Below are positions 16,834-26,022 of a stretch of 64,000 bases of DNA, piece after piece. The notes below the pieces were generated by a model. That model did not search any database. It was not told the origin of the DNA and saw only the letters and a program-made list of their open reading frames with translations. Origin of the DNA: Gemmatimonas sp. (GTDB lineage Bacteria; Gemmatimonadota; Gemmatimonadetes; Gemmatimonadales; Gemmatimonadaceae); contig NZ_JAPZSK010000004.1 in NCBI RefSeq assembly GCF_027531815.1, forward strand, positions 124,001 to 188,000, given 5' to 3'. The translations under genes and the position numbers were made by a program. Position 1 is the stretch's first letter, and the number at the start of each line of letters is the position of its first letter.

Positions 16834-18351
16834 ATGTCGCTGCGCCGCGTCACCCACCCGATGGTTCTTGTTCCGCTCGCCGTCGTGGCGATCGGCGGTG
16901 CGTTCGCGGGCGGTATCCGGTACGAACGCGAGGCCACCCGGGCGCGCGACGAATGGGCGGATGCGCGCCTGCTGTCTACGGCCATTGATTCGGTTCGCGC
17001 CAACGCGCTCGATTCCCTGCCCAGCGACGAACTGATCCGCCGCGCCGTCTCGGGGATGTTGCGGGAGTTGCAGGATCCCTACGCGGCGCTGCTGCGACCC
17101 GACGGCTATGCCCGCTACCAGGGGACGCTCCAGGGAACGGGGCAGGGGATCGGACTCGTCTTGCGACGGGACGGGGACCGCTATCGGGTGACCCGTGTCG
17201 CCCTGGGGTCACCGGCACTGGCGGCCGGCGTGCGCGCGGGCGATCGCATTCTGGCGGCCGACGGTGTCCCGGTCTCGGCGGTGCGCGACACCAACGCACG
17301 CGTCGGCGACAGTACGCGCCTCTCCGCGCAGCAGGTGCGACTCACCCTCTGGCGCGCGCCGCACGGCGACACCGTGGACGTGAGCGTGCAGCGCGGCGCG
17401 TGGCACATGCCGGCCGTGAGTGAGCAGGGCATGCTGGCCGATTCGGTGGGATACGTGCGGCTCGCGACGATCTCTGCCGGTGCCGCCGACGAACTCGAGG
17501 AGGTGGTGGACGGTCTGCGCCACCGCGGCGCGCAGGCGCTGGTGCTCGATCTGCGTGGCAACGCGGGCGGACTCTTCGAGGACGGGGTGCGCGCGGCCGG
17601 CCTGTTCCTGCCGCGCGGCGCGCTCGTGTCCTCGCTGATGGGACGCGGCGGTGCCGACGTGCAGCCGTACCGGGTGCGGCATTCGCGCTGGAGTGAGCTC
17701 CCGCTCACCGTGCTGGTCGATGGCCGCACGGCGAGCGCGGCGGAGGTCATTGCGGCCGCGCTGCAGGATCACGGGCGTGCGCTGCTCGTGGGCGCCCCGA
17801 CGTACGGCAAGGGGCTCGTGCAACGCGTGGTCCGGTTGTCGCCGGAGCTGGCGGTGCGGCTGACCACGGCGCGGTGGCTCACGTCGCGCGGCGTGGCGCT
17901 GGAGCGACGCACGGGCAAGGGGGTGGCGGCCCGCGGCGGCCTCGCGCCCGATGTGCTGCTGGATGACGCATCGCGAGCCGATCCGGCCGGGGTGCCGGTC
18001 GGCTGGAGCGCGTCGGTATCGCGCCGGGCACAGGTGGTGGCGGATACGCTGGCCATGCGCGCCCTGCGTCACGGGTGGGCCAATCGTCCGTTGCCGCTGC
18101 TGGAATCGCACCTGCGTGATTCCATCACGATCATGGCACCGGCTCCCCGGAGTCGGCGCGCGGGTCGGCAGGCCACGGCGCGCGCCGCCTACGCGGAGTG
18201 GCTGGCCGTGACCACGCGGATGGCGATGGTGCGGGTGCTCGAAGTGCAACGCGAGAGCGAAGCCCTGCTGCGGTACGCCGTGCGCGAGGATGCCGCGCTG
18301 CGCGAGGGACTGGACGTGGTGGCGCCCGGCCTCACCCTTTCGCGACGATGA
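16834..18351 (+). CDS. S41-family C-terminal processing peptidase (CtpA-like)
   Basis: 505-aa periplasmic protease with an N-terminal signal anchor (VLVPLAVVAIGGAFAGG). The N-terminal helical cap contains LQDPYAALLRPDGY. The PDZ domain covers residues ~95-190 (GIGLVLRRDG ... AGVRAGDRILAADGVPV). The S41 core has LDLRGNAGGLFEDGV, then catalytic Ser301 in DGRTASAAEV and Lys326 in TYGKGLVQ. The 25-residue Ser-Lys spacing matches CtpA. It is the first gene of a long overlapping chain. Substrates are unknown. Confidence 0.92.
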   Translation: MSLRRVTHPMVLVPLAVVAIGGAFAGGIRYEREATRARDEWADARLLSTAIDSVRANALDSLPSDELIRRAVSGMLRELQDPYAALLRPDGYARYQGTLQGTGQGIGLVLRRDGDRYRVTRVALGSPALAAGVRAGDRILAADGVPVSAVRDTNARVGDSTRLSAQQVRLTLWRAPHGDTVDVSVQRGAWHMPAVSEQGMLADSVGYVRLATISAGAADELEEVVDGLRHRGAQALVLDLRGNAGGLFEDGVRAAGLFLPRGALVSSLMGRGGADVQPYRVRHSRWSELPLTVLVDGRTASAAEVIAAALQDHGRALLVGAPTYGKGLVQRVVRLSPELAVRLTTARWLTSRGVALERRTGKGVAARGGLAPDVLLDDASRADPAGVPVGWSASVSRRAQVVADTLAMRALRHGWANRPLPLLESHLRDSITIMAPAPRSRRAGRQATARAAYAEWLAVTTRMAMVRVLEVQRESEALLRYAVREDAALREGLDVVAPGLTLSRR

Positions 18352-18860
18352 TCCGGCGACGGCTCTCCGGGGCGCTCCTCTGGGGTAGCCTGATCCTGCC
18401 GGCGACGGGGCCCGCGAACGGGGGGAGTGACCGTCTCGATGCGTGGATCGTAACCCGCTTTCGCGGGGCGCAGCTGTTCCCTGATGCGGAGTTCACCGCC
18501 ACGTCGCTGGCCACCAGCGGACCACGTCCGCGCGTCGAAAGTGTGATCGCAGGTGGCCGCACGGACACCCTGCTGGCCGTGCACTTCAGCGCCATGTGGG
18601 CGGCCCCCGCGCTGGGCAAGGCGGTGCGGGTCCAGCTGGCCGGCCCGTCGGGCATGCTCACTCCGGTCACCGCCCGCATCGTGGGACGGCGAGCCTTTCG
18701 GGCGCCGCGAACCCCCGGCCCCTCCACCCTGCGCCCGGACTCCAACTGGCGCTACGGCTGGGCCTATCTTGCGATCATGCCGCACGACCCGACTCGCCCC
18801 GTTGCCCGACTGCGCGGCTGGCTGCTGCTCGCGCCCTCATCCTCCGCGTCGACTCCGTGA
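18348..18860 (+). CDS. Secreted hypothetical protein
   Basis: 170 aa starting with an ATG that overlaps the protease stop (ATGA). An N-terminal signal-like stretch (LSGALLWGSLILPATGPANG) is followed by one beta-rich domain. SDRLDAWIVTRFRGAQLFPD and LLAVHFSAMWAAPALGKAVRVQLAGP are visible, and GWAYLAIMPHDP lies near the end. No recognised family. Tight coupling to the protease and the following outer-membrane protein suggests an envelope role. Confidence 0.6.
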   Translation: MIRRRLSGALLWGSLILPATGPANGGSDRLDAWIVTRFRGAQLFPDAEFTATSLATSGPRPRVESVIAGGRTDTLLAVHFSAMWAAPALGKAVRVQLAGPSGMLTPVTARIVGRRAFRAPRTPGPSTLRPDSNWRYGWAYLAIMPHDPTRPVARLRGWLLLAPSSSASTP

Positions 18861-21131
18861 ATGTGTGACCCGAAGCTTCCCGCGCACCGTGTCTCGCTGG
18901 CCGGCGCGCGAGCAGGCGGGGCGCGATGTGCGCTGCTGGCCGGTGTCCTCGCGGTCGTCGCGCCAGCGCTCGCGCCAGCGCTCGCGGCCGAGGCGCAGGA
19001 GGCGGGGGCGGCGCGGTCCTCGCGCGTTGCCGGCGGCGTCTGGCGTGACCCGGCCGCCGATTCGCTGGTGGCGCGCGCCATCGCGCTGCGCGGACGGCAA
19101 CTGGCCGACAGCACCCTGCTCAGCTACCAGGCGGACGCCCGCGGATTCCTCGCGTTTCTGGCGCAGCTTGGTGAGGGCGTGGTGATCCCGCCGCGCGTGG
19201 TACAGAGTGAGCAGCTCGCCCTCAGGATCTCGTGGTGGCAGCCGGGGCGCAGTGCGCAGCGCCTGGTGGGACGCCGAGATACCACGCTGCTGCCCGCCGA
19301 TGTGGGCTACTACCGCGATCGCTACGGGGTGGTGCTTGACAACCTGCCCGATCGCATTCGTCTGGGTGACGGACAGGATGTGCGCGATGTGGCGCATCCG
19401 CTGGGAGCCACGGCGCCGCAGCAGTACGAGTACACCATGGGAAGCGCGGTGCGCATCGGCTTGCCAGGGCGCGACATTCTGGTGGACGAGGTGAAGTTCC
19501 GTCCGCGCGACGGCACGTTGCCCGGCGCGATCGGTTCGGTGTACCTCGACCGCGAAACGGCGGCGGTGGTTCGCCTGTCCATGACCTTCACGCGCGCTGC
19601 CATTCTCGACAAACGCATCGAGACCCTGGTGGTGACGCTCGAGAACGGCCTCGTGCGCGAGAAGTACTGGCTGCCGCGCCGTCAGGAAGTGGAAGTGTCG
19701 CGCGGCAGCACCTGGTTCGACATTCCGGCGCGCGGCATCGTGCGGGGCCGGTGGGAGATTGCCAACTACGACGTGAACGAGCGCATCCCCCCCGAAACCA
19801 TGCTGCTGCCACGATGGAGCTCGGCGCCGCGGGATTCGCTGCGGGCGCACCCCTTCGAAGGGCGGGTCGTGGACGCCCTGCCTCCCGAGATCCAGATGGC
19901 GAGCAGCGAGGAGGTGGTGCGCGCGCGCGTGGAGGCGGAAAACGCCGTGCGCGCCGCCATGCTGGTGCGTCCCGCCACGGGCTCGGTGAGCGGGCGCGGC
20001 CTCAGCGACTTCGCGCGCTACTCACGCGTTGAAGGACTCGCGCTTGGCATCGGCGGCGCCCACACGACGCGCTCGGGGCTCCTGCTGCAGGCGCGCGTCC
20101 GCGTGGGGTTCAGCGACGAGCAGCTCAAGGGGCAGCTCAGTCTGGCGCGCGTGCCGACGTTCGGGCGCGTTCCCCCGTGGCAGCTGTTCGTGGAGCGCGA
20201 GTACCGCGATCTCGCCCTCGCCGAACGCTCGGGGGTGGCGAACTCCCTGGCGGCGGGACTGTTCGGCGGCGACTACACGAACCAGGTGGACATGTGGGCC
20301 GCCGGTGTGCAATGGCGTACGCATCCCGCCAGCCGGTTCACGTGGCGCGTGGCGGCCGAGAGAGATCGCGCCACCGACGTCTGGTCGTCGGGCCCGCTCC
20401 GCGGACGCTTCGAACCAACGCTCAAGGCCTGGCCGCTCACGGGTGCTCGCGCCGAGGTGCGCGGAAGTGGGGGATGGGTTGCCGCCGAGCCGATGGGGTG
20501 GCGTGGAACATGGCAGATGTCGGCCAGCGCGGGAGCTTACCGCGGGCGCTTCACCACCACGCGCTCCACCGTGCTCGAAGCAGAGACGCGCACCGTGGAG
20601 CCCGTGGTGGGCCGGGTGCAGGGACTGCTGCAGATAACCAGGCCGCTTCCCCATGATCAGGCGCTCTTCTTCCAGAGCTTCGCCGGTCTCGGGGGGGGGC
20701 AGGTCGTGCCGCCGCAGTGGCGGCTGTTTGCCGGCGGCCCATGGTCGGCGCCGGGATACGATTACCTGTCGTTCTCGTCGGGGGCCATGGCCTCGCAGCG
20801 CGTGGAGTGGCGCCTGCCGGTGTGGGGGCCGTCGATTCCGCTGGGGCGATTCGGCAAGAGCCCGCCGCGCGTGGTGCTGGCGCCGTATGCGCAGCTGCTC
20901 GTCACCGCGCGCACGCGCGTCTTTGATGCCGGTGACCCGTCGTTCCTCATCACGCCGCAGAGTGACGGGCCAGCGCTGCGTACGCCGCGCGCGGCCGGTG
21001 GGTACGGGTCCGTGGGACTCGGCGCGCTCTTCTTCTACGACCTGGTGCGTGTGGATGTCGCGCGCGGACTGCGTGGCGGGACGTGGCGCTTCAACGTCGA
21101 CATCGATCGCAGCTTCTGGGGCATGTTGTGA
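18861..21131 (+). CDS. Outer-membrane beta-barrel protein (BamA/DUF5686-like C-terminus)
   Basis: 756-aa secreted protein with a signal peptide ending near LAAEAQ. The N-terminal half has the DUF5686-like pattern: ADSLVARAIALRGRQLADST, RETAAVVRLSMTFTRAAILD, ENGLVREKYWLPRRQEVEV. From about residue 390 alternating amphipathic strands form a barrel. RLFAGGPWSAPGYDYLSF resembles the lid-lock RGF region of BamA-type proteins, and the C-terminus is VDIDRSFWGML. The ATG directly follows the previous stop. Its function is not established. Confidence 0.7.
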   Translation: MCDPKLPAHRVSLAGARAGGARCALLAGVLAVVAPALAPALAAEAQEAGAARSSRVAGGVWRDPAADSLVARAIALRGRQLADSTLLSYQADARGFLAFLAQLGEGVVIPPRVVQSEQLALRISWWQPGRSAQRLVGRRDTTLLPADVGYYRDRYGVVLDNLPDRIRLGDGQDVRDVAHPLGATAPQQYEYTMGSAVRIGLPGRDILVDEVKFRPRDGTLPGAIGSVYLDRETAAVVRLSMTFTRAAILDKRIETLVVTLENGLVREKYWLPRRQEVEVSRGSTWFDIPARGIVRGRWEIANYDVNERIPPETMLLPRWSSAPRDSLRAHPFEGRVVDALPPEIQMASSEEVVRARVEAENAVRAAMLVRPATGSVSGRGLSDFARYSRVEGLALGIGGAHTTRSGLLLQARVRVGFSDEQLKGQLSLARVPTFGRVPPWQLFVEREYRDLALAERSGVANSLAAGLFGGDYTNQVDMWAAGVQWRTHPASRFTWRVAAERDRATDVWSSGPLRGRFEPTLKAWPLTGARAEVRGSGGWVAAEPMGWRGTWQMSASAGAYRGRFTTTRSTVLEAETRTVEPVVGRVQGLLQITRPLPHDQALFFQSFAGLGGGQVVPPQWRLFAGGPWSAPGYDYLSFSSGAMASQRVEWRLPVWGPSIPLGRFGKSPPRVVLAPYAQLLVTARTRVFDAGDPSFLITPQSDGPALRTPRAAGGYGSVGLGALFFYDLVRVDVARGLRGGTWRFNVDIDRSFWGML

Positions 21132-21751
21132 GCACGACGCGTCTTGCCAAGGCGTACGACGAGGCCTACTTCGACAAGTGGTATCGTCATCCGCGGCACC
21201 GCGTGAAATCGGCGGCGGAGTTGGCGCGTCAGGCCGCTTTCGTGCTGCGCACGGCGGAGTTCGTGCTGGGGCGCCCTGTGCGTACCGTGCTCGATGTGGG
21301 ATGTGGTGAAGGGCAATGGCGCGCCGCGCTGCGTCGGCATCGTCCGTCGGTGCACTACGATGGTGTGGATCCCAGCGAGTATGCCGTGGCCCGCCACGGT
21401 GCGCGTCGCCGCCTGCAGCTGGGGGGGATCGAGTCGCTCGACACGCTGGCCCTGCGGGACGCATACGATCTCGTGATCTGCTGTGGCATGCTGAACTACC
21501 TCGACGCCGTCGCACTCACCCGCGGGGTGGCGCAGGTGGCGCGCCGCACCGGGGGGGTGGCCTACCTCGAGCTCTTCGCGCGCGAGGACGCGTTCGAGGG
21601 GGATACCGACTGGCCGGCGCCGAAGCCGGCGCGGTGGTACCGCGACGTCATGCAGGAGGCGGGGCTATTGGCCATCGGTATGCAGTGCTACGTGACACAG
21701 GCGGCACGCGACCGTGTGTCGGCACTGGAACACATTGAGACGTCGGCGTGA
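21128..21751 (+). CDS. SAM-dependent methyltransferase
   Basis: 207-aa class I methyltransferase. Motif I is TVLDVGCGEGQWRAAL, the acidic end of strand 2 is YDGVDPSEYAV, motif III-like is DAYDLVICCGMLNYLD. YDEAYFDKWYRHPRHR at the N-terminus is typical of small UbiE-like methyltransferases. The start is the GTG at 21128, which overlaps the upstream stop (GTGA). Its end overlaps cysE in the same way. The substrate is unknown. Confidence 0.85.
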   Translation: MSTTRLAKAYDEAYFDKWYRHPRHRVKSAAELARQAAFVLRTAEFVLGRPVRTVLDVGCGEGQWRAALRRHRPSVHYDGVDPSEYAVARHGARRRLQLGGIESLDTLALRDAYDLVICCGMLNYLDAVALTRGVAQVARRTGGVAYLELFAREDAFEGDTDWPAPKPARWYRDVMQEAGLLAIGMQCYVTQAARDRVSALEHIETSA

Positions 21752-22587
21752 CCATGCAGAACGAGTCCCCGTCGTGGCGCGATTTCCTGGCGGCACGCAA
21801 GGCCGAGCGTCAGGCGTGCGACGCACCGCGCCCATTGCGGGCGCTGGCCGAAGAGTTCGCCTTTCGCACGCTCGCGCTGCTGTTCCCGCAGTTCGCGCAT
21901 CCATCGCGGCTGGGCGCCCTCGACGTGGACGACGAGGCGGCGCATCTGGAAGCGCTGCTGCGGGCCGCGATCACGCCGCTGGTGCCCCACGCCGAGGGCG
22001 TGGTGGACACCGTGCTGTCGCGGCTGCCTGCGGTGCACGCCGCGCTGGTGCTGGATGCCGAGGCCATCCTGCGCGGCGACCCGGCGGCAGAGAGCCTCGA
22101 GGAGGTCATCGTGGCGTATCCGGGCTTTCTGGCCACGGCGGTACACCGGGTGGCGCACGAGCTGTACCTGCTCGACGTGCCGTTGTTTCCGCGTGTGCTG
22201 TCGGAGTGGTCCCACCGGGAAACCGGCATCGACATTCACCCCGGGGCGCGTATCGGCACCGGGTTTGCCATCGACCATGGCACCGGCGTGGTGATCGGCG
22301 AGACGAGTGAGATTGGTGATCGGGTGCGCCTGTATCAGGGCGTCACGCTGGGGGCGCTGGCCGTGAGTAAGAAGCTGGCGAACCGCAAGCGGCATCCGAC
22401 GATCGGCCACGACGTGGTGATCTACGCCAATGCCACGATCCTGGGGGGCGATACGGTGGTCGGCGAAGGGTCGGTGATCGGCGGCAACGTGTGGCTCACC
22501 ACCTCGGTGCCGCCGCGCAGTGTGGTGCAGTTCAGCAGCCGTGTCGAGCAGCGCGGCGGCGATGATGGATTGGAGTTCCACATCTGA
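21748..22587 (+). CDS. cysE: Serine O-acetyltransferase
   Basis: Makes O-acetylserine from serine and acetyl-CoA, the substrate for the following cysteine synthase. 279 aa. The C-terminal left-handed beta helix of hexapeptide repeats contains [26 protein letters not shown] with the catalytic His-Asp region, then [10 protein letters not shown] and [20 protein letters not shown]. The N-terminal helical half is the longer type seen in EpsC-like proteins. The GTG start overlaps the methyltransferase stop. The C-terminus lacks the extended tail of E. coli CysE but ends in isoleucine, which would allow CysK binding. Confidence 0.95.
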   Translation: MTMQNESPSWRDFLAARKAERQACDAPRPLRALAEEFAFRTLALLFPQFAHPSRLGALDVDDEAAHLEALLRAAITPLVPHAEGVVDTVLSRLPAVHAALVLDAEAILRGDPAAESLEEVIVAYPGFLATAVHRVAHELYLLDVPLFPRVLSEWSHRETGIDIHPGARIGTGFAIDHGTGVVIGETSEIGDRVRLYQGVTLGALAVSKKLANRKRHPTIGHDVVIYANATILGGDTVVGEGSVIGGNVWLTTSVPPRSVVQFSSRVEQRGGDDGLEFHI

Positions 22588-22615
22588 CGGGCCACCTTCG
22601 ACGCGGGACCGGGTG

Positions 22616-23533
22616 ATGAAGGCACGCAGCATTCTGGAGACGATCGGCCACACGCCGCATGTGCGGTTGCAACGCCTGTTCGATGCTCGGATCGAGGTGT
22701 GGATGAAGCTGGAGCGTGCGAATCCCGGCGGCAGCATCAAGGATCGCATTGCCCTGGCGATGATCGAGGATGCCGAGCAACGGGGCGTGCTCACGCGGGA
22801 AAGCGTGATCATCGAACCCACATCGGGGAACACCGGGATCGGTCTGGCCATGGTGGCGGCGGTGAAGGGCTACCGGCTCGTGCTCGTGATGCCGGAAAGC
22901 ATGAGCATCGAGCGGCGGCGCATCATGGCCGCGTACGGCGCCACCTTCGACCTCACGCCGCGCGAAAAAGGCATGAAGGGGGCCATTGCCCGCGCGCACG
23001 AGCTGGTGGCGCAGACCCCCGGCGCGTGGATGCCGTCGCAGTTCGACAATCCGGCCAATGTGCAGGCGCATGCCGACACGACCGCCCGGGAGATCGTGGC
23101 CGACTTCCCGGAGGGCTTCGACTACCTCATCACGGGGGTGGGAACCGGTGGGCACATTACCGCCGTGAGTGATGTGCTCAAGGCGCAGTGGCCCTCGCTG
23201 CAGACCCTGGCCGTTGAGCCCGCGAAGAGCGCGGTCATCAGCGGGGGCGCGCCCAGCCCGCACCGCATTCAGGGCGTGGGGCCGGGGTTCATTCCGGGCA
23301 ACCTGCGTCTGGCGACGTTGAACGGCACCGTGTTGGTGAGTGAGGAGGACGCGTTCACCTACGCCCAGCGGGCGGCGCGGGAGGAGGGGCTGTTCATCGG
23401 CATTTCGAGTGGGGCCTCGCTGGCCGCCGTGGCGCAGACGGCGGCGGAGATGCCGGATGGTGCGCGCGTGCTTACGTTCTGCTACGACACCGGGGAGCGG
23501 TATCTGTCCATCGAGGGCCTCTTCCCGGCGTGA
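22616..23533 (+). CDS. cysK: Cysteine synthase (O-acetylserine sulfhydrylase)
   Basis: PLP enzyme converting O-acetylserine and sulfide to cysteine. 305 aa. The PLP lysine is K42 in [11 protein letters not shown], the substrate loop is [12 protein letters not shown] (residues 68-79), the phosphate cup is [12 protein letters not shown], and GISSGAS binds the pyridine nitrogen serine. The ATG at 22616 is preferred; a GTG one codon earlier also exists. It forms a pathway pair with cysE 28 bp upstream. Confidence 0.96.
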   Translation: MKARSILETIGHTPHVRLQRLFDARIEVWMKLERANPGGSIKDRIALAMIEDAEQRGVLTRESVIIEPTSGNTGIGLAMVAAVKGYRLVLVMPESMSIERRRIMAAYGATFDLTPREKGMKGAIARAHELVAQTPGAWMPSQFDNPANVQAHADTTAREIVADFPEGFDYLITGVGTGGHITAVSDVLKAQWPSLQTLAVEPAKSAVISGGAPSPHRIQGVGPGFIPGNLRLATLNGTVLVSEEDAFTYAQRAAREEGLFIGISSGASLAAVAQTAAEMPDGARVLTFCYDTGERYLSIEGLFPA

Positions 23534-24009
23534 TTCCCTCCCCGGTCGAAGATGCCGTCGTAATGCCCACTGCCCAGCACCAGCTCGATACGTACCTCGA
23601 CAAGTTCGCCCCGGAGATTGCCGCGCACGCGCGCGCGGTGCTCGACCGTGCCCGGTGCTTCGTCCCCGGTGCGATCGAGTTGGTCTACGACAACTATCAT
23701 GCCCTGGTGGTAAGCTTCGGGCCCACGACGCGTGCCGCCGACGCGGTGCTGTCGGTGGCCGTGTATCCGCGGTGGGTCACCCTGTTCCTCATGCACGGCG
23801 CGGCGGTGGATGATCCGTTCAACCTGCTGCACGGGACGGGGAGCGCGGTGCGCGGGGTGCGCATCGCGTCGCTGGCGCAGTTCGACGACGAGCACCTGCA
23901 GATGCTCGTGGAGGCGGCGGTCGCCATGGCCCCCAAACCGATCGACGAGAAGCGGGAGCGCCTGCTGGTCATCAAGTCGGTGTCGGAGAAGCAGCGGCCG
24001 CGTCGCTGA
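23530..24009 (+). CDS. Small DUF1801-like protein
   Basis: 159 aa with a GTG start overlapping the cysK stop (GTGA); an internal ATG at 23563 is an alternative. The sequence has [42 protein letters not shown] and [20 protein letters not shown]. This pattern (amphipathic helix, then a small beta sheet with aromatic strand ends) is like DUF1801/YdhG proteins. The function is unknown. Position suggests co-transcription with the cysteine genes. Confidence 0.7.
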   Translation: MIPSPVEDAVVMPTAQHQLDTYLDKFAPEIAAHARAVLDRARCFVPGAIELVYDNYHALVVSFGPTTRAADAVLSVAVYPRWVTLFLMHGAAVDDPFNLLHGTGSAVRGVRIASLAQFDDEHLQMLVEAAVAMAPKPIDEKRERLLVIKSVSEKQRPRR

Positions 24010-24057
24010 GGTCGCTCCCGCGTGGTGCGGCATTTGTCAGCCCGGCGTGTAGACTGC

Positions 24058-25209
24058 ATGCCCATGGATATCCTGACCGCACTGTTGTTGGTTGCCGCGG
24101 GCGCGCTGCTGGGCGCGCTCGTGGCCTGGACCGTGACCCGGCGCGTGGCCCGGGCGGAGCAGGCGCGTGCGCTGAGTGAGGCCCAGGCCAGGGCGCGGTC
24201 GGAGGAAACCGTGCTGCGCGAGCAGCTGGCCCGCCACGAGGCGGAAGCGGCGCTCACGGCGCGCCACGGCAATGTGGCGGAGTTGCTCGCGCCCATTCGC
24301 GACACGCTGACGCGCTACGACGATGCGCTCGGACAGCTCGGGCGCGCGCAGGCACAGATCGCCGGACAGATCGGCGAGCGCCTCGAATCGGTCGTGCTCT
24401 CCGGTGAGCAGTTGCGGCGCGAAACGCAGCAGCTGTCGCAGGCGCTCCGCGCGCCAACGGTGCGTGGGCAGTGGGGGGAATTGCAGCTCCGTCGAGTGTG
24501 CGAGCTGGCCGGCATGCTGGCGTACTGTGACTTCGAACCGCAGGTCACCGTGCGGGGAGACGACGGCGCGCTACGCCCCGATCTCGTCGTGCGATTGCCG
24601 GGGGCGCGTCGGCTGGTGGTCGACGCGAAGGCCCCCCTCAGCGCGTATCTGGAGGCGTCGGCTGCTGCCGACGAGCGGACACGTGCGGCGCGGTTGAGCG
24701 AGCATGCCGCGCAGGTCAAGAATCACGTGCAGAAGCTCAGCGCGAAGCGTTACTGGGCACAGTTCCCCGACGCGCCCGACTTCGTGGTGCTGTTTCTCCC
24801 CGGCGAGGCGTTCTTCGCGGCGGCGCTCGATGCCGACCCGACCCTGCTGGAAAGCGCGCTGGGTGAGCGCGTGCTGTTGGCCACGCCGACGACGCTCATC
24901 GCCCTGCTCAAGGCAGCCGCCTACGGATGGCGTCAGGAGCGGGTCGCTGAAGAAGCGGAGCAGGTCGCGCTGTTGGGGCGTGAGCTGCATGATCGCCTGG
25001 CCGTGTTTGATGACCAGTTGACGGAACTCGGCAAGGGACTGCAGCGCGCTGTGACGAGCTACAACCGCGCCCTCGGCAGTCTCGAAACGCGGGTGCTGGT
25101 GACCGCACGCAAGCTGGGAGCGCGCGCCGGGGTGGAGTCTGTGCTCGCACCACTGGCGCCGCTCGATGCCGACGTGCGTAGCCTCGGGGACGCGCACGAC
25201 GCACAGTGA
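24058..25209 (+). CDS. rmuC: RmuC-family DNA recombination protein
   Basis: 383 aa, membrane-anchored. A transmembrane helix (ILTALLLVAAGALLGALVAW) is followed by a coiled coil up to residue ~110 and then the nuclease-like RmuC domain. Visible blocks are RGQWGELQLRRVCELAGM, LRPDLVVRLPGARRLVVDAKAPL with the PD-(D/E)XK-like acidic/lysine pattern, VKNHVQKLSAKRYW and FVVLFLPGEAFFAAAL. The family limits DNA inversions and is a putative nuclease. The ATG at 24058 or 24064 is the start; the extension to 24022 crosses the intergenic gap. Confidence 0.92.
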   Translation: MPMDILTALLLVAAGALLGALVAWTVTRRVARAEQARALSEAQARARSEETVLREQLARHEAEAALTARHGNVAELLAPIRDTLTRYDDALGQLGRAQAQIAGQIGERLESVVLSGEQLRRETQQLSQALRAPTVRGQWGELQLRRVCELAGMLAYCDFEPQVTVRGDDGALRPDLVVRLPGARRLVVDAKAPLSAYLEASAAADERTRAARLSEHAAQVKNHVQKLSAKRYWAQFPDAPDFVVLFLPGEAFFAAALDADPTLLESALGERVLLATPTTLIALLKAAAYGWRQERVAEEAEQVALLGRELHDRLAVFDDQLTELGKGLQRAVTSYNRALGSLETRVLVTARKLGARAGVESVLAPLAPLDADVRSLGDAHDAQ

Positions 25210-25306
25210 ATGGACGGACGCGCGCGGAATGTGTTCCCTGTCTGCACATTCATCGTGGCGTCGAGACCATCCTGCGCCCCGCCGCTGTGTCGTGTCGGGC
25301 CTCTGC

Positions 25307-25933
25307 TCAGAGCGAACCGAGCAGGTCGTCGATGGCCTTGCGATCGGCATCTTCCAGCGACTCGGCGCCGTGAATGATGCGTTGCAGGATGTCCACGGCC
25401 TCCGCTGCCAGATCATCCGGGTGGCGACGATCCCTGGCGAATCGCACGATATGGCCGAGCAGGATCGTTTCGAAGGGTGTCTCCTCTCCCTCCTCGTCCT
25501 CGTCGTCCTCCTCGTCGTCCTCGTCATCGTCGCCGGCGCCGCCGCCGAGCGACGCCTCATAGCTGGGCACGCTTTCCTTCCACGGCTCGGCGTTGTGCAC
25601 GTCGGCCTCGAGCAGTGAGCGCGGCACGAGGGCAAAGAGCCGGCATTGCAGCCCCGGGGCCTCTTCGTATGCGAAGAGGCCGAGCGGCACCGGCTCATCG
25701 AAGAGCCGCAACTCGACGAGGCGCGCAATTGCCTCGGCCGGCATGGCGCTGCGGGCCACCATGCGGCCGTCGATGTACGCGGCGAGCGCCGACGATTCGG
25801 GCGCCCGCGGATCGTCAAGCTGGGCGATACTCACCGACACGGGCTCGCGCGTTGTCACGAAGACCGCGGGGCGAGCCTCGCTTTCGTCGGACGTGGGCGT
25901 GTCGTCGGTGGGATCGAATTCGTCAGCGGACAT
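25307..25933 (-). CDS. Hypothetical protein with acidic tract
   Basis: 208 aa, no family recognised. An acidic N-terminus is followed by a compact domain around residues 25-120 (VSVSIAQLDDPRAPESSALAAYIDGRMV, LRLFDEPVPLGLFAYEEAPG). Then comes a run of Asp/Glu encoded by GAC/GAG repeats, and a helical tail (ILQRIIHGAESLEDADRKAIDDLLGSL). No signal peptide or membrane segment is visible, so it is probably cytosolic. It lies between rmuC and an ABC exporter gene, transcribed with the latter's strand. Confidence 0.6.
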   Translation of the reverse strand: MSADEFDPTDDTPTSDESEARPAVFVTTREPVSVSIAQLDDPRAPESSALAAYIDGRMVARSAMPAEAIARLVELRLFDEPVPLGLFAYEEAPGLQCRLFALVPRSLLEADVHNAEPWKESVPSYEASLGGGAGDDDEDDEEDDEDEEGEETPFETILLGHIVRFARDRRHPDDLAAEAVDILQRIIHGAESLEDADRKAIDDLLGSL

Positions 25934-26022
25934 CGGCAGAAACCGTCTCAGGCGCGGGGGTACCAGCTACCCTCGCAGGTTAGGCACCTGACCGTCGCCC
26001 CGGAAGGGGAGAGCACACGGTC

